NCBI RefSeq assembly: GCF_937616625.2
Contig: NC_065575.1
Coordinates: 32,115,001-32,179,000, forward strand
Length of the DNA: 64,000 nucleotides
Source: Mercurialis annua
Taxonomy: Eukaryota; Streptophyta; Magnoliopsida; Malpighiales; Euphorbiaceae
Direction of reading: 5' to 3'
Each line of letters begins with the position of its first letter. Position 1 is the first letter of the stretch. The notes beneath the pieces were generated by a model. That model saw only the letters and a list, made by a program, of their open reading frames with translations. It had not been told where the DNA came from and did not search any database. This document shows, one piece after another, positions 1 to 10,625 of the stretch. A program made the position numbers and the translations under genes.

Positions 1-228
1 TTGTTGGACTGTGCATTCTAGTGCAGAGTGAAGTGGCATTTTCACTACTGCTCTGTTGAGGCAGCTGAAGCTTTTCGTTGCTGTTTCAGTCGACGTTGAT
101 GTCGATGTTGTTTCTTTAGATTTGTCTTTTGATCCTTCACTTGCACTGACAGGGCTCGTTGTCAAGCTCGCTACAGCATTGCTTGGACTTCTGCTCGTGC
201 ACGTATTAATCGTTGCAGCAACTAAAAC
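1..228 (-). CDS. NPF4-type transporter exon 5 (partial)
   Basis: The acceptor AG lies at 230-229. The 76 codons start VLVAATINTCTSRSPSNAV and end ALECTVQQ at the window edge. This is the long central loop between helices 6 and 7 of NPF proteins. It has no ATG of its own, and the plus-strand ORF at 56-283 is only its antisense shadow. Confidence 0.87.
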
Positions 229-3200
229 CTGTTCAATCAAATACCGTTTATTACCAATTAGACCGAGTGTTGAAGCTCAATAATAATTATCCTTTGCATC
301 TTTGTTTAGCCACAAACCACAGTGTGTATCTTGTTACCTTGAAAATGGTAGTAAGGGGACTTCCAGAAGGTATTTTATTCCTGTAAGTTGGAGAGCCTGA
401 AAGAAAGATGAGTGCAGACAAAAATATAGCAATGGTAGAGATACCAAAGCCCCATTCCCAGCCTTTGTTGTCTTCAATCCAAACAACAAAAGTGACTGCA
501 ATTAGGCCTCCGCAAGACAGGCAGAACACAAAGTAATTAAAGAAGCTTGATCTCTGCTTCCTTCCTTGCGGTGAGCTCTCATCAAACTGCTCGGCTCCAT
601 GCGCAGGCAATGACCCTTTTATCCCTCCAACACCAAGAGCCACCAGATACAGCCCTGCAAACAGCATTGCAGCTTTTGAACCATCTACTTCCTCGCATAC
701 AATGCCGGGCTTGCATTCTGATGGCTTTAGTGAACCTGACCGCGCCTGTACTGTCAGTATCACCAACCCCTGTTGCAAATCAAAGTTCAAACTTTTCTGT
801 AACTATCATGTTATGTTGCACCAAAACTTATCGAGTCTATCATTTCGGTGTTTCATTAACGATTACGAAACTATAAATTTATCATTTTACTTCGATTCGG
901 TGCTGTTTTCGTGCTAAAAGGTTACCACGGTTCTCCATTTTCCTGATTAAACTTGACCAATGTGAACAAAAATCCAATCTGATGGCCACAAAGGGCAATG
1001 TCTCAATCTTATGAGAAAGAAATAGTGCAACTAATTCCAATAGTTAGCTAAAATTAGCCAATCTAAGGCTCCTTGACCACGTGTTGATCCCCACTTCAGT
1101 TTTTGGACTGATATACCTTAGAAAAGGACTCATTGATATGAAATGTCACATAGCTGCCGGGTGACATATTATGCACAAAAATAATGATACCTTCAATACT
1201 CTAAAATCACAGCATAACTTAATAATGAGGGTCCTGTTACGTGGGATTCTTTGCGCCTTATTACTTGGTAAAAAGGGCAGAGTTCTGGATATAAACCTAA
1301 TAATGTTCTTTTGACTACTTCTTATGTGGTTCTTTGTTATTGGACAAACTAAATTCTATTAATAACCCTGCACATGGTTCATGAATCTATCCAATTTTGT
1401 GCATTGATAGGTAGATTTGTAATTGGATTTGAGATGTACTTTGGCATTGCAACACTGAGAAATTTTTAGGTAGACCGAGTCTACCACGTCATCTATGGAC
1501 TAAGCCATTCATAATATAACACCTCATTAAAATGATGGCAATATCGTAATATCATTATTAAGGTTTGAATGCATTTATTGCACAATTATTACGATATTAC
1601 CATCATTTTAATGAGGTGTCATATTATGAGTGATTTAATCAATAGATGACGTGGTAAACTCGGTCTAATTAAAAAACTTTCTTGTAATACTATAAAAATG
1701 AGTTTTGGACACTATCTTAGTCTTTATCCCCACAAAATGGTAAGCCATGTAAAGACTAGACCAAGATTACCAAATCTAAGATAGAGACCACATTTAGTGG
1801 AACCATTAGGGGGAGAGGGACACGTGGCACTCAAAAATGAAGTCATAAAGGTTATTATCGGTAGAGACAAAATATTAGGAAGCAAAAAAGGACAATTGTT
1901 GATATTCAGAGAAAATAAAAATAAAGAAAAGAGAAAATGTAAGAGAAGAAGAAAATGAGGTTTCTATTTGTCTTTAGCCCACACAATCACTCTAACTAAT
2001 TGCATACTCTGCATGAGCTGTTTTGGGGGTCCCATTACTATATTTTAAGTATTTAGATAAATAATCATGATGTAATTAGTACTTATCATTGACTTTCTAT
2101 TCTCTCATGATCATCAAATCCTCTTGATATCATCTTCTGTGTGTTTTAAAATTTAAAATAAAACATATATCTAATAAAATTAATTGTAAAAATATATTAG
2201 ATTCAGTTAGCTGATTTTGGGCAGATGAGGTCTTGGCCGAATGGCCAGGTCCTTAAATTTGTGTCTCGAGGTCGGAGTTCGACCCCCCGATTCTCCAGAC
2301 CGTGATTTGTCTGTTTAAAAAATTATAATGGTACTAATTAATTCCGGTTAACCCCGCTAACAACTAACATACAATAGTTCTATCTCTACTAATATACTAT
2401 GCTGCACGGAAACAAAAACAGATATGTAAACTGACACCGCAAAACGACTTCTTAAAAGTTATAGAAAATAAAAATGTGAGAAAACGTGTGTATATATATA
2501 TATATATATAACTCTCTATAGAAAATATAGGTAGAACTTCAAGTTTTTTTTTATGTAAAAAATGAGTTTTTTTATTAGAAAATATGTATCTATTTTTTAC
2601 TATTTACAAAAATGATTCCAAAACATTTTCAAAGAGTTTCTGAAAATTTTATAAACGTAAAAGTCCCAGAAATGGAAAAACGCACCTTATTCCAGGTTTT
2701 TATACATTATAAAAATTGTATTCAAGCCTATTGTATGCATAGAGAACAAAATTAGAGTGAATATGCATACTTGCTCCTTTAATCATAAGTTACCAATTAT
2801 TTTAACTGTTATCATATCATTTTTAATAATATTATTCAATCATGTTAATTTATTTTCTTATTTAGTAACCGGCCGTTATAATAATTTTACCTCTATTTTA
2901 TTTTCCATATATGTATGCTGCTATTTAATTTTGGGTTTTGTAGTTTTCTCCATTTTGTATTACCTTAACGTGCAAATATGACAAACGTTAATAAATGCAA
3001 ATACATAAGCAAATTAGAAAAACGATAAACAAGTCCAAAGACTTTTGCTAATATTATCCACAAAAATGAGACTAATTTTAGTTAGGTTGAAAAAAAGCTG
3101 CAAATTGAAGCAAGTTGGTGCAAAAATGAAGCTTTATTACATCACACACATATATACATAGAACCCCAATCAGGACGGTGCCTTGTTAGTTGTGCCTTTA

Positions 3201-3971
3201 ATTGCTAACTAACTGTTTTATTAATAAAAACAAATTGAATATGGCTTGGTATTGATCCTTTGATCAAGGGAAAGACAACCAATTAGAGTGTTAATTAATT
3301 AAAAAAACACCCAGTTGGTTAATTAACTAAGAAATTGAGGATGCATCACTAAACTGTAGTTCAAACGGTATAAACGCTGATCAGCAGGCTGTTAAATTGT
3401 GGATTCGATTATAAAAAAAATACCAGAAATTGAAGATGCATGTGGAGAAGAAAATACCAGAAATTCGATGGCAGCACTGAAGAGGAAGATGCGATAAGTG
3501 GCGAAAAACGCATCGGAGAGAAACCCGCCGAGAAGGGCTAAAAGGAAAGCGGTTCCCATGAAATTGGTGACATGAACTGCTGATCTAGAAGGAGAAAAGT
3601 GCATGTATTCTGATAAATATATCACCAAGTTGCTTGCATTTGCCAGAAATGCCAGATTCTCCATGATCTCCACAACTGCATCCCCATATCCATCATTTTT
3701 CTTAATTTATCACATCATTCAAACAACAAAATAATAACAAATCATAATGAATTACCCAATGCAAAGGAGGCTGCAGCCATGCCACCATGTTTCCCCTTGA
3801 GAGCAGCCCTATTTCTCCAGTCAACGTACCCTTCCCATCTGCTTATCTCTTGTTCTTCTTCTTGATCCTGTTTTTATTATCATAATCACATACCATGTTA
3901 TCAAAATTCATCAAAAAAACTTTATATATACCAATTATAAACAACCCAGAAGAAGAAGAGGAACCCACCAT
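1..3971 (-). CDS. NRT1/PTR family (NPF4-type) transporter, 5' five exons, cut by the left edge
   Basis: Proton-coupled MFS carrier of the plasma membrane; NPF4 members move nitrate, abscisic acid or other hormones, so the substrate here is not settled. Coding pieces in transcription order: 3971-3969, 3867-3756, 3675-3458, 769-338 and 228-1. All junctions are GT-AG and in phase, giving 331 codons without a stop, against about 570-600 for the family. The start reads WEGYVDWRNRAALKGKHGG, then VVEIMENLAFLANASN (NPF4-like form of the ExxER motif in helix 1), LLALLGGFLSDAF, GLVILTVQA, VALGVGGIKGSLPAHGAEQF, FFNYFVFCLSCGG, the SGSPTYRNKIP loop, and a Ser/Thr-rich cytosolic loop ending ALECTVQQ at the edge. 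The start is the least certain part: exon 1 would contribute only the ATG. No disabling change is seen, so the gene is probably functional. The remaining helices lie left of the window. Confidence 0.9.
338..769 (-). CDS. NPF4-type transporter exon 4
   Basis: Acceptor CAG ends at 770 and donor GT is at 337-336; both are phase 0, giving 144 codons. It encodes helices 3-6, from GLVILTVQAR to SPLTTIF plus K. The open frame runs past both splice sites to 790 and 287, but those extensions (MNFDLQQ and VTRYTLWF) are intronic. Confidence 0.9.
1459..1680. mobile_element. Foldback MITE in the transporter intron
   Basis: The left arm (about 1459-1549) is repeated in inverted orientation at about 1590-1680 with roughly 85-90% identity. 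Shared blocks include TAGACCGAGT, CCACGTCATCTAT and ACACCTCATTAAAATGATGG. The loop is about 40 nt. I could not define a target-site duplication, so the superfamily is open. Confidence 0.8.
2226..2325 (+). repeat. tRNA-derived SINE-like element
   Basis: A box-A-like TTGGCCGAATGGCC at 2232-2245 is followed about 30 nt later by a box-B-like GGAGTTCGACCCCC. An A/T-rich tail follows. The spacing fits an internal pol III promoter, but the cloverleaf is incomplete, so this is a SINE remnant and not a tRNA gene. Confidence 0.55.
2491..2511. repeat. (TA)10 microsatellite
   Basis: Uninterrupted TA dinucleotides inside the transporter intron. Confidence 0.95.
3353..3415 (+). repeat. SINE-like fragment near the exon 3 donor
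   Basis: TGTAGTTCAAACGGTATAAA (box A-like) and TTGTGGATTCGATT (box B-like) followed by a run of A give a degenerate pol III promoter layout. It begins about 40 nt inside the intron, opposite to the gene. Confidence 0.4.
3458..3675 (-). CDS. NPF4-type transporter exon 3
   Basis: Acceptor AG at 3677-3676, donor GT at 3457-3456; 218 nt, entering in phase 1 and leaving in phase 0. It encodes VEIMENLAFLANASNLVIYL through FSAAIEFL, that is helices 1-2 and the start of helix 3. Reading past the donor gives the non-family tail VFSSPHASS. Confidence 0.9.
3756..3867 (-). CDS. NPF4-type transporter exon 2
   Basis: Acceptor AAACAG ends at 3868, donor GT at 3755-3754; 112 nt. It encodes DQEEEQEISRWEGYVDWRNR to ASFAL plus one base of the next codon. 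This is the typical acidic cytosolic N terminus of NPF4 proteins. Confidence 0.87.
3969..3971 (-). CDS. Putative start-codon-only exon 1 of the transporter
   Basis: The nearest upstream ATG that can join exon 2 in frame is at 3971-3969. It is followed directly by GTGGGT, a usable donor, and a 101 nt intron (3868-3968). Other GT sites in the leader join in the wrong phase. Transcript data would be needed to fix the start. Confidence 0.5.
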
Positions 3972-6091
3972 TTAAGAGAAATTGAGAGAAGGAAAAAGAA
4001 AAAGAGTGAGTGATTTGAATTGTAAAGGAGAGTGACGACTGGTTCAGGATTTAAAGAGAAAAAGGTCCAAGCTCAGGACATGAATGGCAATGGACCTATT
4101 TGAAAGAAATATTACTAAATATTTTTTTTTATACTTTTCTTTTATTATTCTTTTAATTTCCTTTAATTTGTTGGTCCAATTTTATGATATTTCTGACTTT
4201 TTGTTTGTTGTTTGGCCAAGTAGTACCCGAATATCAACATATGTTATAAGAATAGGAGAGCTTATTCTTGTAGATCTGTTTGGTTTTAAACATCTGTTTT
4301 TCCTAAAACAACCACCAAAATAATTAAATCTTTTAACCCTATACTTTATACTACATTTTCATAAATATATTCACCTAGCCTTTTTACTCACTTCTCTTAC
4401 AAATAGAAAATACCACATTTTGATAAAATTATATATACGTCTAACCATTTTCCACTCTTCTCTTTTGATAAATTTAATATAAAATAAAATAAAAGCTACA
4501 TTTTGATAAAAATAAAATTTATCAATTACACACCCCCATGTACTATAATAATATAAAAACACTATATTTAATAATATTAGTTTTTTCATTTTCTTATTTA
4601 TATGCATTGTCATCCCATGGGATAGTTTGGTCCTAAACCGGATCAAAACCATATGGATCACCAACCGAACTCCAAACCGGTTTAAAAATAAAAAAAAATT
4701 GGCTCTAAACTGATTTTTTATTTTTGTTTTGAATTACAATAGCGAGTACTAGTTTGAACCCTTAAAAAATTATAAATTTTCTCTTTTTTAACCGCAAATA
4801 TATCATTTTTGATTATTTATTATCATATATTTCATCCGTTTTATTTTAAATGTTCATCTTAATTCAACTTAAAATTAAAAAAACATTTTTTTATTTTTTT
4901 TAATAATGATAATGGAGTTTTCTATAATTGTTTTAAATTTAAAAAAACAAAAAAATTAAATATAAATTATTCTAAAAATAAAAATAAAATTTTGACATTT
5001 TTAAATAGAAAGTGAAATTTTAAAATGAAACGATCAAATATATAAAAATAATTATTTAAATTTATCATTCCCTTCATAAATTAACCATTAAATTTTCATT
5101 TCTTTTCTATTTGTATATAATTATGTCTTAATTTATATACACTACTAAAACAAAATGTGCCTTTTCTTTTAAATATATTCTTTTTGATGAATTTCTTTTA
5201 AATATTAGTAAACAAATTATTATTTTTTGTATATGTGTAGAATTATATCCTATCATATATACAACATCAACTACCAAAATCTACCATTCCTATTATATAT
5301 TAACCATAAATGTATTACATTCCTTTTGTATGAGTGTATTATTATGACCTACCATATATAAAAAGAGTAAATACTGACCCTTCTCTTTATATTTCTTTCA
5401 AAAGAAAAAAAATTCTCATAAATTAATGTTATAAACCGAAACAGTTACATTGATAAGATATTCAAAAAAGTTAAAAAACTAATCATACAAGAAACATATA
5501 CTCTATGCTAAAATTACATAAGCTGCTTGATTCACAAATCACTTTATAAAAATATATTTAAATTTTTTCCTACTCCAATTTGAACAAAGAAATAGAACTG
5601 AAATTAAAAATTGAAAATGAACTAAAATTAAAGATTTTTAAAGTTAGACTATAGATGAAAAAAGTAAAAAATATGAGAATTTTGGATGATTAAATCTTTT
5701 TTAAGTATTTCAAATAAATCATAATTTAAATTTAATGTAGCTATGATGATTTTCGGTGGTGAATTTAAAACTGATTTTGATGGATTTTAAATTATTATGT
5801 TTCACGTGTGTGGATTTGACATGAATTTTAGATAGATATCTATGCAATAATTTTTATATAAACATAAGTAAATTTTAAATAATTGTATTTATATTAAATC
5901 AAAAGAATATTTTAGTCATTTTTATTCATAGTTATATGAAAAGAATTTATCTTGAGATTAAATAGAATAATAGTATTGATTAAACTAGTCAAGTGAGTAA
6001 TAAATATATAAAATTCACATAAAATCCACTTACATATAATTAAAGTTAATACTTGGTCAACGGTTAACTAACTAAATAGTCAATAATCAAC
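3972..6091. other. AT-rich upstream region of the transporter, no gene seen
   Basis: This holds the 5' leader and promoter side of the transporter. A TTTAAAT motif at about 4050 could be a weak TATA element. The rest is A/T-rich with short spurious ORFs; 4371-4664 and 4084-4323 are low-complexity. I see no coding or RNA feature. Confidence 0.6.
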
Positions 6092-6290
6092 GGATCAAGA
6101 TCCCCTCAAGTTGATTGAACATGACCTATCATGTTCAATCAATGTACATCATTCATTACAAAATAAACGGTGTAAATTGAAAAAATTTAAAATATGTTAA
6201 GTTAATCTACACCATTCATTTTGTAATGAATGGTGTAGATTAATTGAACATGATAGGTCATGTTCAATCAACTTGAGAGGATCCTAATCA
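6092..6290. mobile_element. Foldback MITE
   Basis: The arms at 6092-6180 and about 6200-6290 are inverted copies. Each carries TCAAGTTGATTGAACATGAC, CTATCATGTTCAAT and ATTCATTACAAAAT, at about 90% identity. The first half of each arm is itself palindromic (TTGAACATGA / TCATGTTCAA). No clear TSD. Confidence 0.8.
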
Positions 6291-7867
6291 ATAATTTTAA
6301 TTTAATAATTTTTAAAATCGGCCTAAAACAAAAAAATGAATGAAGAAGTTCTATTCTATCTTTTATGAAATCATGAACGGCCAATAACTCAAACCAGCGA
6401 TTTCTGATCAGATATACTAGTCAGGTCATATTTAGTTCATATAATGAAATATCTATTTTATAAGAAATGATATAGCTATTCTTTACTTTTTGAAAGAAGT
6501 GTTTATTCCTCATAATTTAATAATAATAATTTTATAGAATCTATTCCATAAAATAAAGCAAAAAATAATCGTTGTATATGGAATACCTATTGCATTCCGC
6601 ACTTATTTCATGACCCAAACATAATCTTAAGATAATGGTATCTTTCACGTAATAACACTTCTAAAAGGAATCAATTATTCCTCTTTTTTTTCAACTTTAT
6701 AGTTCAAAATAAAATATTTCAAATTCCTTTAAACTCATATTAATAAAGAGTCAAATCAAATATACCCACAAAGAATGATCAATTAAACATTTATTTCATA
6801 TTACAATATTCAATCTCCATATAATTCTTATTAAAAGAATTGAAATCGTTACACCTGCATTATCTTACATGATCAAATTGAATGTATCTCTATAAATAAT
6901 TGCTTATAACAATTTAATAATCCTGATTACATGATTCTTGTAATGATCTTGACTTGACTTATGAGTTGGGGGAATTAATTTGGTGGATTATGAGATAAGA
7001 TCTTATAAATGACACAATTGTATATACCCGTCGGATCAAGAGAGAGAGATCTGATCTTCTTGCACAATCATCTATTAAAAAATGTGGGATCACAAGATTT
7101 TGTACAAGTTGCATATTGAAAGAAAAGGGAATTTGCATAGATATTAAAATCTTTAAGAAGAGTCTTGAAGAAAGCTTAAAGTTTGAGTCAAAAATCATAG
7201 CTTTTTGACACCCCCACTATGCTATATATTCCACTAAACCAAGCCAATGGCACCACTAACTATATTCATATTTATAAATATATCATAGATGTATATATAA
7301 AGTATTGAAGGTTATACCTAATTAGCACATGAAATTGATAGCTTTTGTACTTCCTTGAGAGGATAGAATTGATTTAATTTCTATACTCTTTTAGGGAGAA
7401 ATTCAATCCGTGACATGTTACCACTTTGTTGAATTTGGTAATGGTGTTAGTGATATAACATAATAGCTAAGAACCTTAAAATATATATGTTTTTAAATAG
7501 GAATTTAATCCTACATCAAAATATCTTAAAAGTCTTTTTCTATTGAACATAAAAATGCATTAATTGCAGTATTTCATGGATGTATTGAACTAAGAGAGTG
7601 TTTAATTCAAAATTAAACAAAATTCAGTTCGATTTGACATTACATAAAAATAGTTTTTATTTCAGTCGGTTCTATTTTGAACAAAAACATTTTTACTTAA
7701 AGTCTGATATAAATCTAACTAAAATAACTGAACCAAATCAAAACCGACTGGATCGATAGGTCTGGTTTCATTTGGCCATAGTTTAGATTTTAATTTGATT
7801 CAGTTAGAAAAAATCATCTATTTCGGTTCTCGTGGATTTGATATCATCAAATATCAGTTTTTTAATT
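6291..7867. other. AT-rich intergenic stretch
   Basis: No coding signature on either strand. The 79-codon ORF at 6959-7198 resembles nothing I know. Confidence 0.6.
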
Positions 7868-8156
7868 GAGTTAATTGCAAATGCATACACGAACTTTTCC
7901 CTAATTTGCCGTTACAACATTAACTTTGAAACTTGGCAATGTCAGTAACCAACTTTCATTTTCTGGCAAATTGGTACACCGACCAATCACGCAACGACAC
8001 ATGGCGGTACATTACAATGTCCACGTTAGTGTTTTTCGTGTTTGGTGTATCGATTTGCCAAAAGTGTAAAGTTGGTTACCAACATTACCAAGTTTTAAAG
8101 TTTATGTTGTAATTGCAAATTAGGGTAAAGTTCGTGAATAAATTTACAATTAACCC
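7868..8156. mobile_element. Mutator-type MITE with 9-bp TSD
   Basis: This 289 bp element starts GAGTTAATTGC and ends GCAATTAACCC-like (CAATTAACCC), with inverted arms of about 115 nt (CACGAACTTT, CCTAATTTGC, TTACAACAT, GGCAAAT shared). It is flanked by TTTTTAATT at 7859-7867 and 8157-8165. A 9-bp duplication is typical of Mutator-like elements. Confidence 0.85.
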
Positions 8157-8370
8157 TTTTTAATTTCGGTTTTGTACATATTTTTTAGTTAAATATTAAT
8201 ATAATCTGGATCAAAATGAACAAACTAAATTAGAAAACTAACTAAAACAAAGATCCAAATTAGTTTGCAAAAATTTAAGTCTATGAAATCTCTATTCAAT
8301 TTAAAAAAATAAGTGAAAATTTTCAATTTTACGTGGTTTGAATAAAATGTTCAAGTTTAGGAATAATAAT

Positions 8371-8654
8371 TGATGGAATCCCTTATAAAATTCCAAATCG
8401 CTAAGGAAACAAAGATGTCATTTAATCTCTTATAAAAAGGTAACATATTTTCACATGTTACATTATAATCCTTATTTTTACTTATTTAATTACTTCACTA
8501 TCCTTTACCGACTTAACCATCAGAGTGGACTTTGGACATAAAAACTCAAACCCGTCTTACCTTTATCATTACAGATTCGCCTTACAATTTAAAACAAACA
8601 ACATACAAATCTCATAATTCACCAAATCATCCACTTCCATCTCCGGATCTATCA
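8371..8654 (+). repeat. Putative LTR of a Tat-like Ty3/gypsy element
   Basis: It ends CTCCGGATCTATCA and is followed at once by a primer-binding-site-like sequence, which fixes the right end. The R/U5-like stretch ACTTAACCATCAGAGTGG resembles the same part of the copy A LTR. The left end at TGATGGAATCC is a guess from the TGATGG family terminus. Confidence 0.5.
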
Positions 8655-9299
8655 TTTGTGCCGTTTGTGGGAATGACTTATTTCTAAAAACAAATTATAT
8701 TGATCAGATCTCAAGATGGTAAAAATAGATAAAAAAACCACCACCAGCAGTAGCTAAGGAAAATCTTCTACACTCGGGATAAAAGAGACACCCATCCGGT
8801 TCTAAAGGATCCTCCCATATTGCCCTTGCCGGTGCTGAAGGATCCTCCAATATCACCACCAAGCTACATGCCAATCACTAAAATGTTTATCGCAAGGGAA
8901 GCTATACCATTCCAGGTGTACAGAACGCCCAATACAACTGTTAGAGAAAACTTTAAATCAACATTACACGGAGAGATCAACTTTGCGGCACTTTTAAGAA
9001 AGTGGTGATACAATAATAAAAGAGGCCACATATGCCTTGACAACCTTATTGCAAACAAGGAGAAACGAGTCCACACCCGGAGAAGCATCAGGAACGGCCC
9101 TACTCTAGACACCTATCTTCCGGATAGGTAAAAAGTGATAGAGGATTGAAGCGCCCGATGATGATTTCCAAAGAAACTCGTCCGAGTAACAAGCTAGCGA
9201 TCCGCATCTTTGAATTCAAGCGGGCTAGATCACTGCACAATAACAAACTTGAAGAATTAAAGCATAATCCGCAAATAGCCCATAAAAATTGAAAGGGGT
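8655..9299 (+). pseudogene. PBS and decayed gag leader of the Tat-like element
   Basis: TTTGTGCCGTTTGTGGGAA at 8655 aligns with the post-LTR sequence of copy A (TTGACGCCGTCTATGGGAA) and is the expected primer-binding region. Downstream lies a proline-rich open stretch at 8820-9008 (PPISPPSYMPITKMF), followed by frame-broken sequence. No full gag domain is visible. The fragment is cut by the LTR starting at 9300. Confidence 0.4.
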
Positions 9300-9949
9300 T
9301 GATGGATTGTGTTCTCCAATCAACAATGTGACCTGCAAAATAAGGTAGATAGTTAATTGGACGGTGGTTGTCCGATTGACTCTTTAATGCTTAAGTCATT
9401 TTAAGTAATGTATCAAATGTAATCGTGTATATGGACACCTCAGCTCCTTTTATAGTAGTGAGATCTGACCTGGCATAGTCCTAAAAGGAAAGTGATTCCC
9501 TTGAGAAGTAAAGTCAAAGTAGAAAATAGATTCCTACTTTATAACATGATCTTTGGTCGAATCCTATAGAGTTCTAAATAGAAATGTTTCCTGTATTAGT
9601 CTTTAACTTCGTTTAAGAGACTATCTTTTAATACATCCATAAGATCCTTAGTTTTTATATTCTCTCTGTGATTATAGCGTTATAGTTGACTTCAGATTCG
9701 ATCTTTTAGCGAGATTTATGTCCTTAGGGTTTGGTCTTTATGTAGTGCCGACTTCTTAAGGATTCGGTCCATATCTGCTGAGGCGAAGTCCGCATGTGCA
9801 CTCTTTCAGGCAGGCGAATCTTTTAGGACTCGGCCGTGCCGACACAAATTGCTAATTACTTCGAGGCGAGTCCTGAGGTAGGCTTCATTGGCCAAACCCT
9901 CACAGGTCCTGGCTCACTATTGTGGTCTTGATAAAATGTGTTTTCATCG
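9300..9949 (-). repeat. 3' LTR of non-autonomous gypsy copy C
   Basis: Read on the minus strand it ends ATCCATCA and contains CGGACAACCACCGTCC, TTTTGCAGGT and a TATA-like CTACTATAAAAGGAGC, all shared with the copy A LTR (36052-36649). On its upstream side (9950-9968) the polypurine-like GGGTGGGCTAA matches the GGGGGCTAA in front of the other 3' LTRs. The first base is C where the others have T. Confidence 0.75.
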
Positions 9950-10625
9950 TTAGCCCACCCGTAAGTAACCTAATCTCAGAGTATTTTATGCTCATGTTGG
10001 TTTTTAGATTGTGTATCTTTGATCATTGGATTGAGGTGAGTCTTTTCGGATTCAGGCGATATGTTTCAGATCCTTTATCACTATAAGTTTTGGACACGTG
10101 TTAGTTCTTGTGAATGAGTTAGCCACGTGTTTGCCTTTTTTAGGTTTTGATTTTTTGGTTTTGTAACCGTAATCATTGTCTTGCGATTTGTGAGTATTCT
10201 ATATTTATATTTCTTCTTCTTCTTTTTCTTCTTTCATCTTCATTTTTACAAAACTCTCTCTCTCAACTGCGATTTTTATTTTCTTTAATTTCTGTTGTTC
10301 CAATTTCCAAGTGTTTTTGCATTTTTTTTTACTCCATATTCTTCGGTGTTTTGCCTCTAAGTATTGTCTTGATTCTCTTTTGTAATCTTAGTTTGGTATT
10401 CGTTATTTTAAGTTTGTGTTCTTCATGTTTTTCGTGTTCTTTAAGGTTTCTTATTGTCTCCTTTTCATTCTCACGTTTTTTATCTGCATTTTTGAAAATT
10501 TCCAATCTTTTATTGTTCGTATCCCTTTTCCCCCTCAAATATTTTGGAAATGTCAAGGGAGTCGGCGAGGTCGGGTGAATCGGGTAAGCCCCCAAGTACC
10601 TTCGAAAAAATGAACAGTATACCCT
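9950..10625 (+). pseudogene. Antisense ORF start of copy C, truncated by an R2 LTR
   Basis: In this family the ORF opposite to gag begins a few hundred bases inside the 3' LTR. Here a plus-strand ATG at 10550 opens MSRESARSGESGKPPSTFEK, comparable in place and Ser/Arg-rich character to the copy A start MPLSRPEDACVAMA. The frame is cut at 10626 by the inserted R2 LTR. The T-rich 143-codon ORF at 10147-10578 is leader with no domain. Confidence 0.4.

Larger units (their letters stand above)
770..3457 (-). other. Large intron of the transporter
   Basis: This 2688 nt intron lies between exons 3 and 4. It is AT-rich and holds a foldback MITE (1459-1680), a tRNA-derived SINE-like unit (2226-2325), a (TA)n tract and a second SINE-like unit close to the donor. 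The short ORF at 2757-2981 is low-complexity hydrophobic and has no recognisable family. Confidence 0.85.

Noticed and set aside
56..283. 75-codon plus-strand ORF
   Set aside because: Antisense of transporter exon 5, which has the family sequence.
2226..2325. tRNA gene
   Set aside because: Box A and box B are present, but the acceptor and anticodon stems do not pair; better read as a SINE.
8371..9949. A single element from TGATGG at 8371 to 9949
   Set aside because: The LTR-like sequence at 9300-9949 is in the opposite orientation to the LTR/PBS at 8371-8674, so they are two different insertions.
10147..10578. 143-codon hydrophobic ORF
   Set aside because: T-rich leader of the antisense transcript of copy C; phenylalanine and leucine runs only, no recognisable membrane-protein family.
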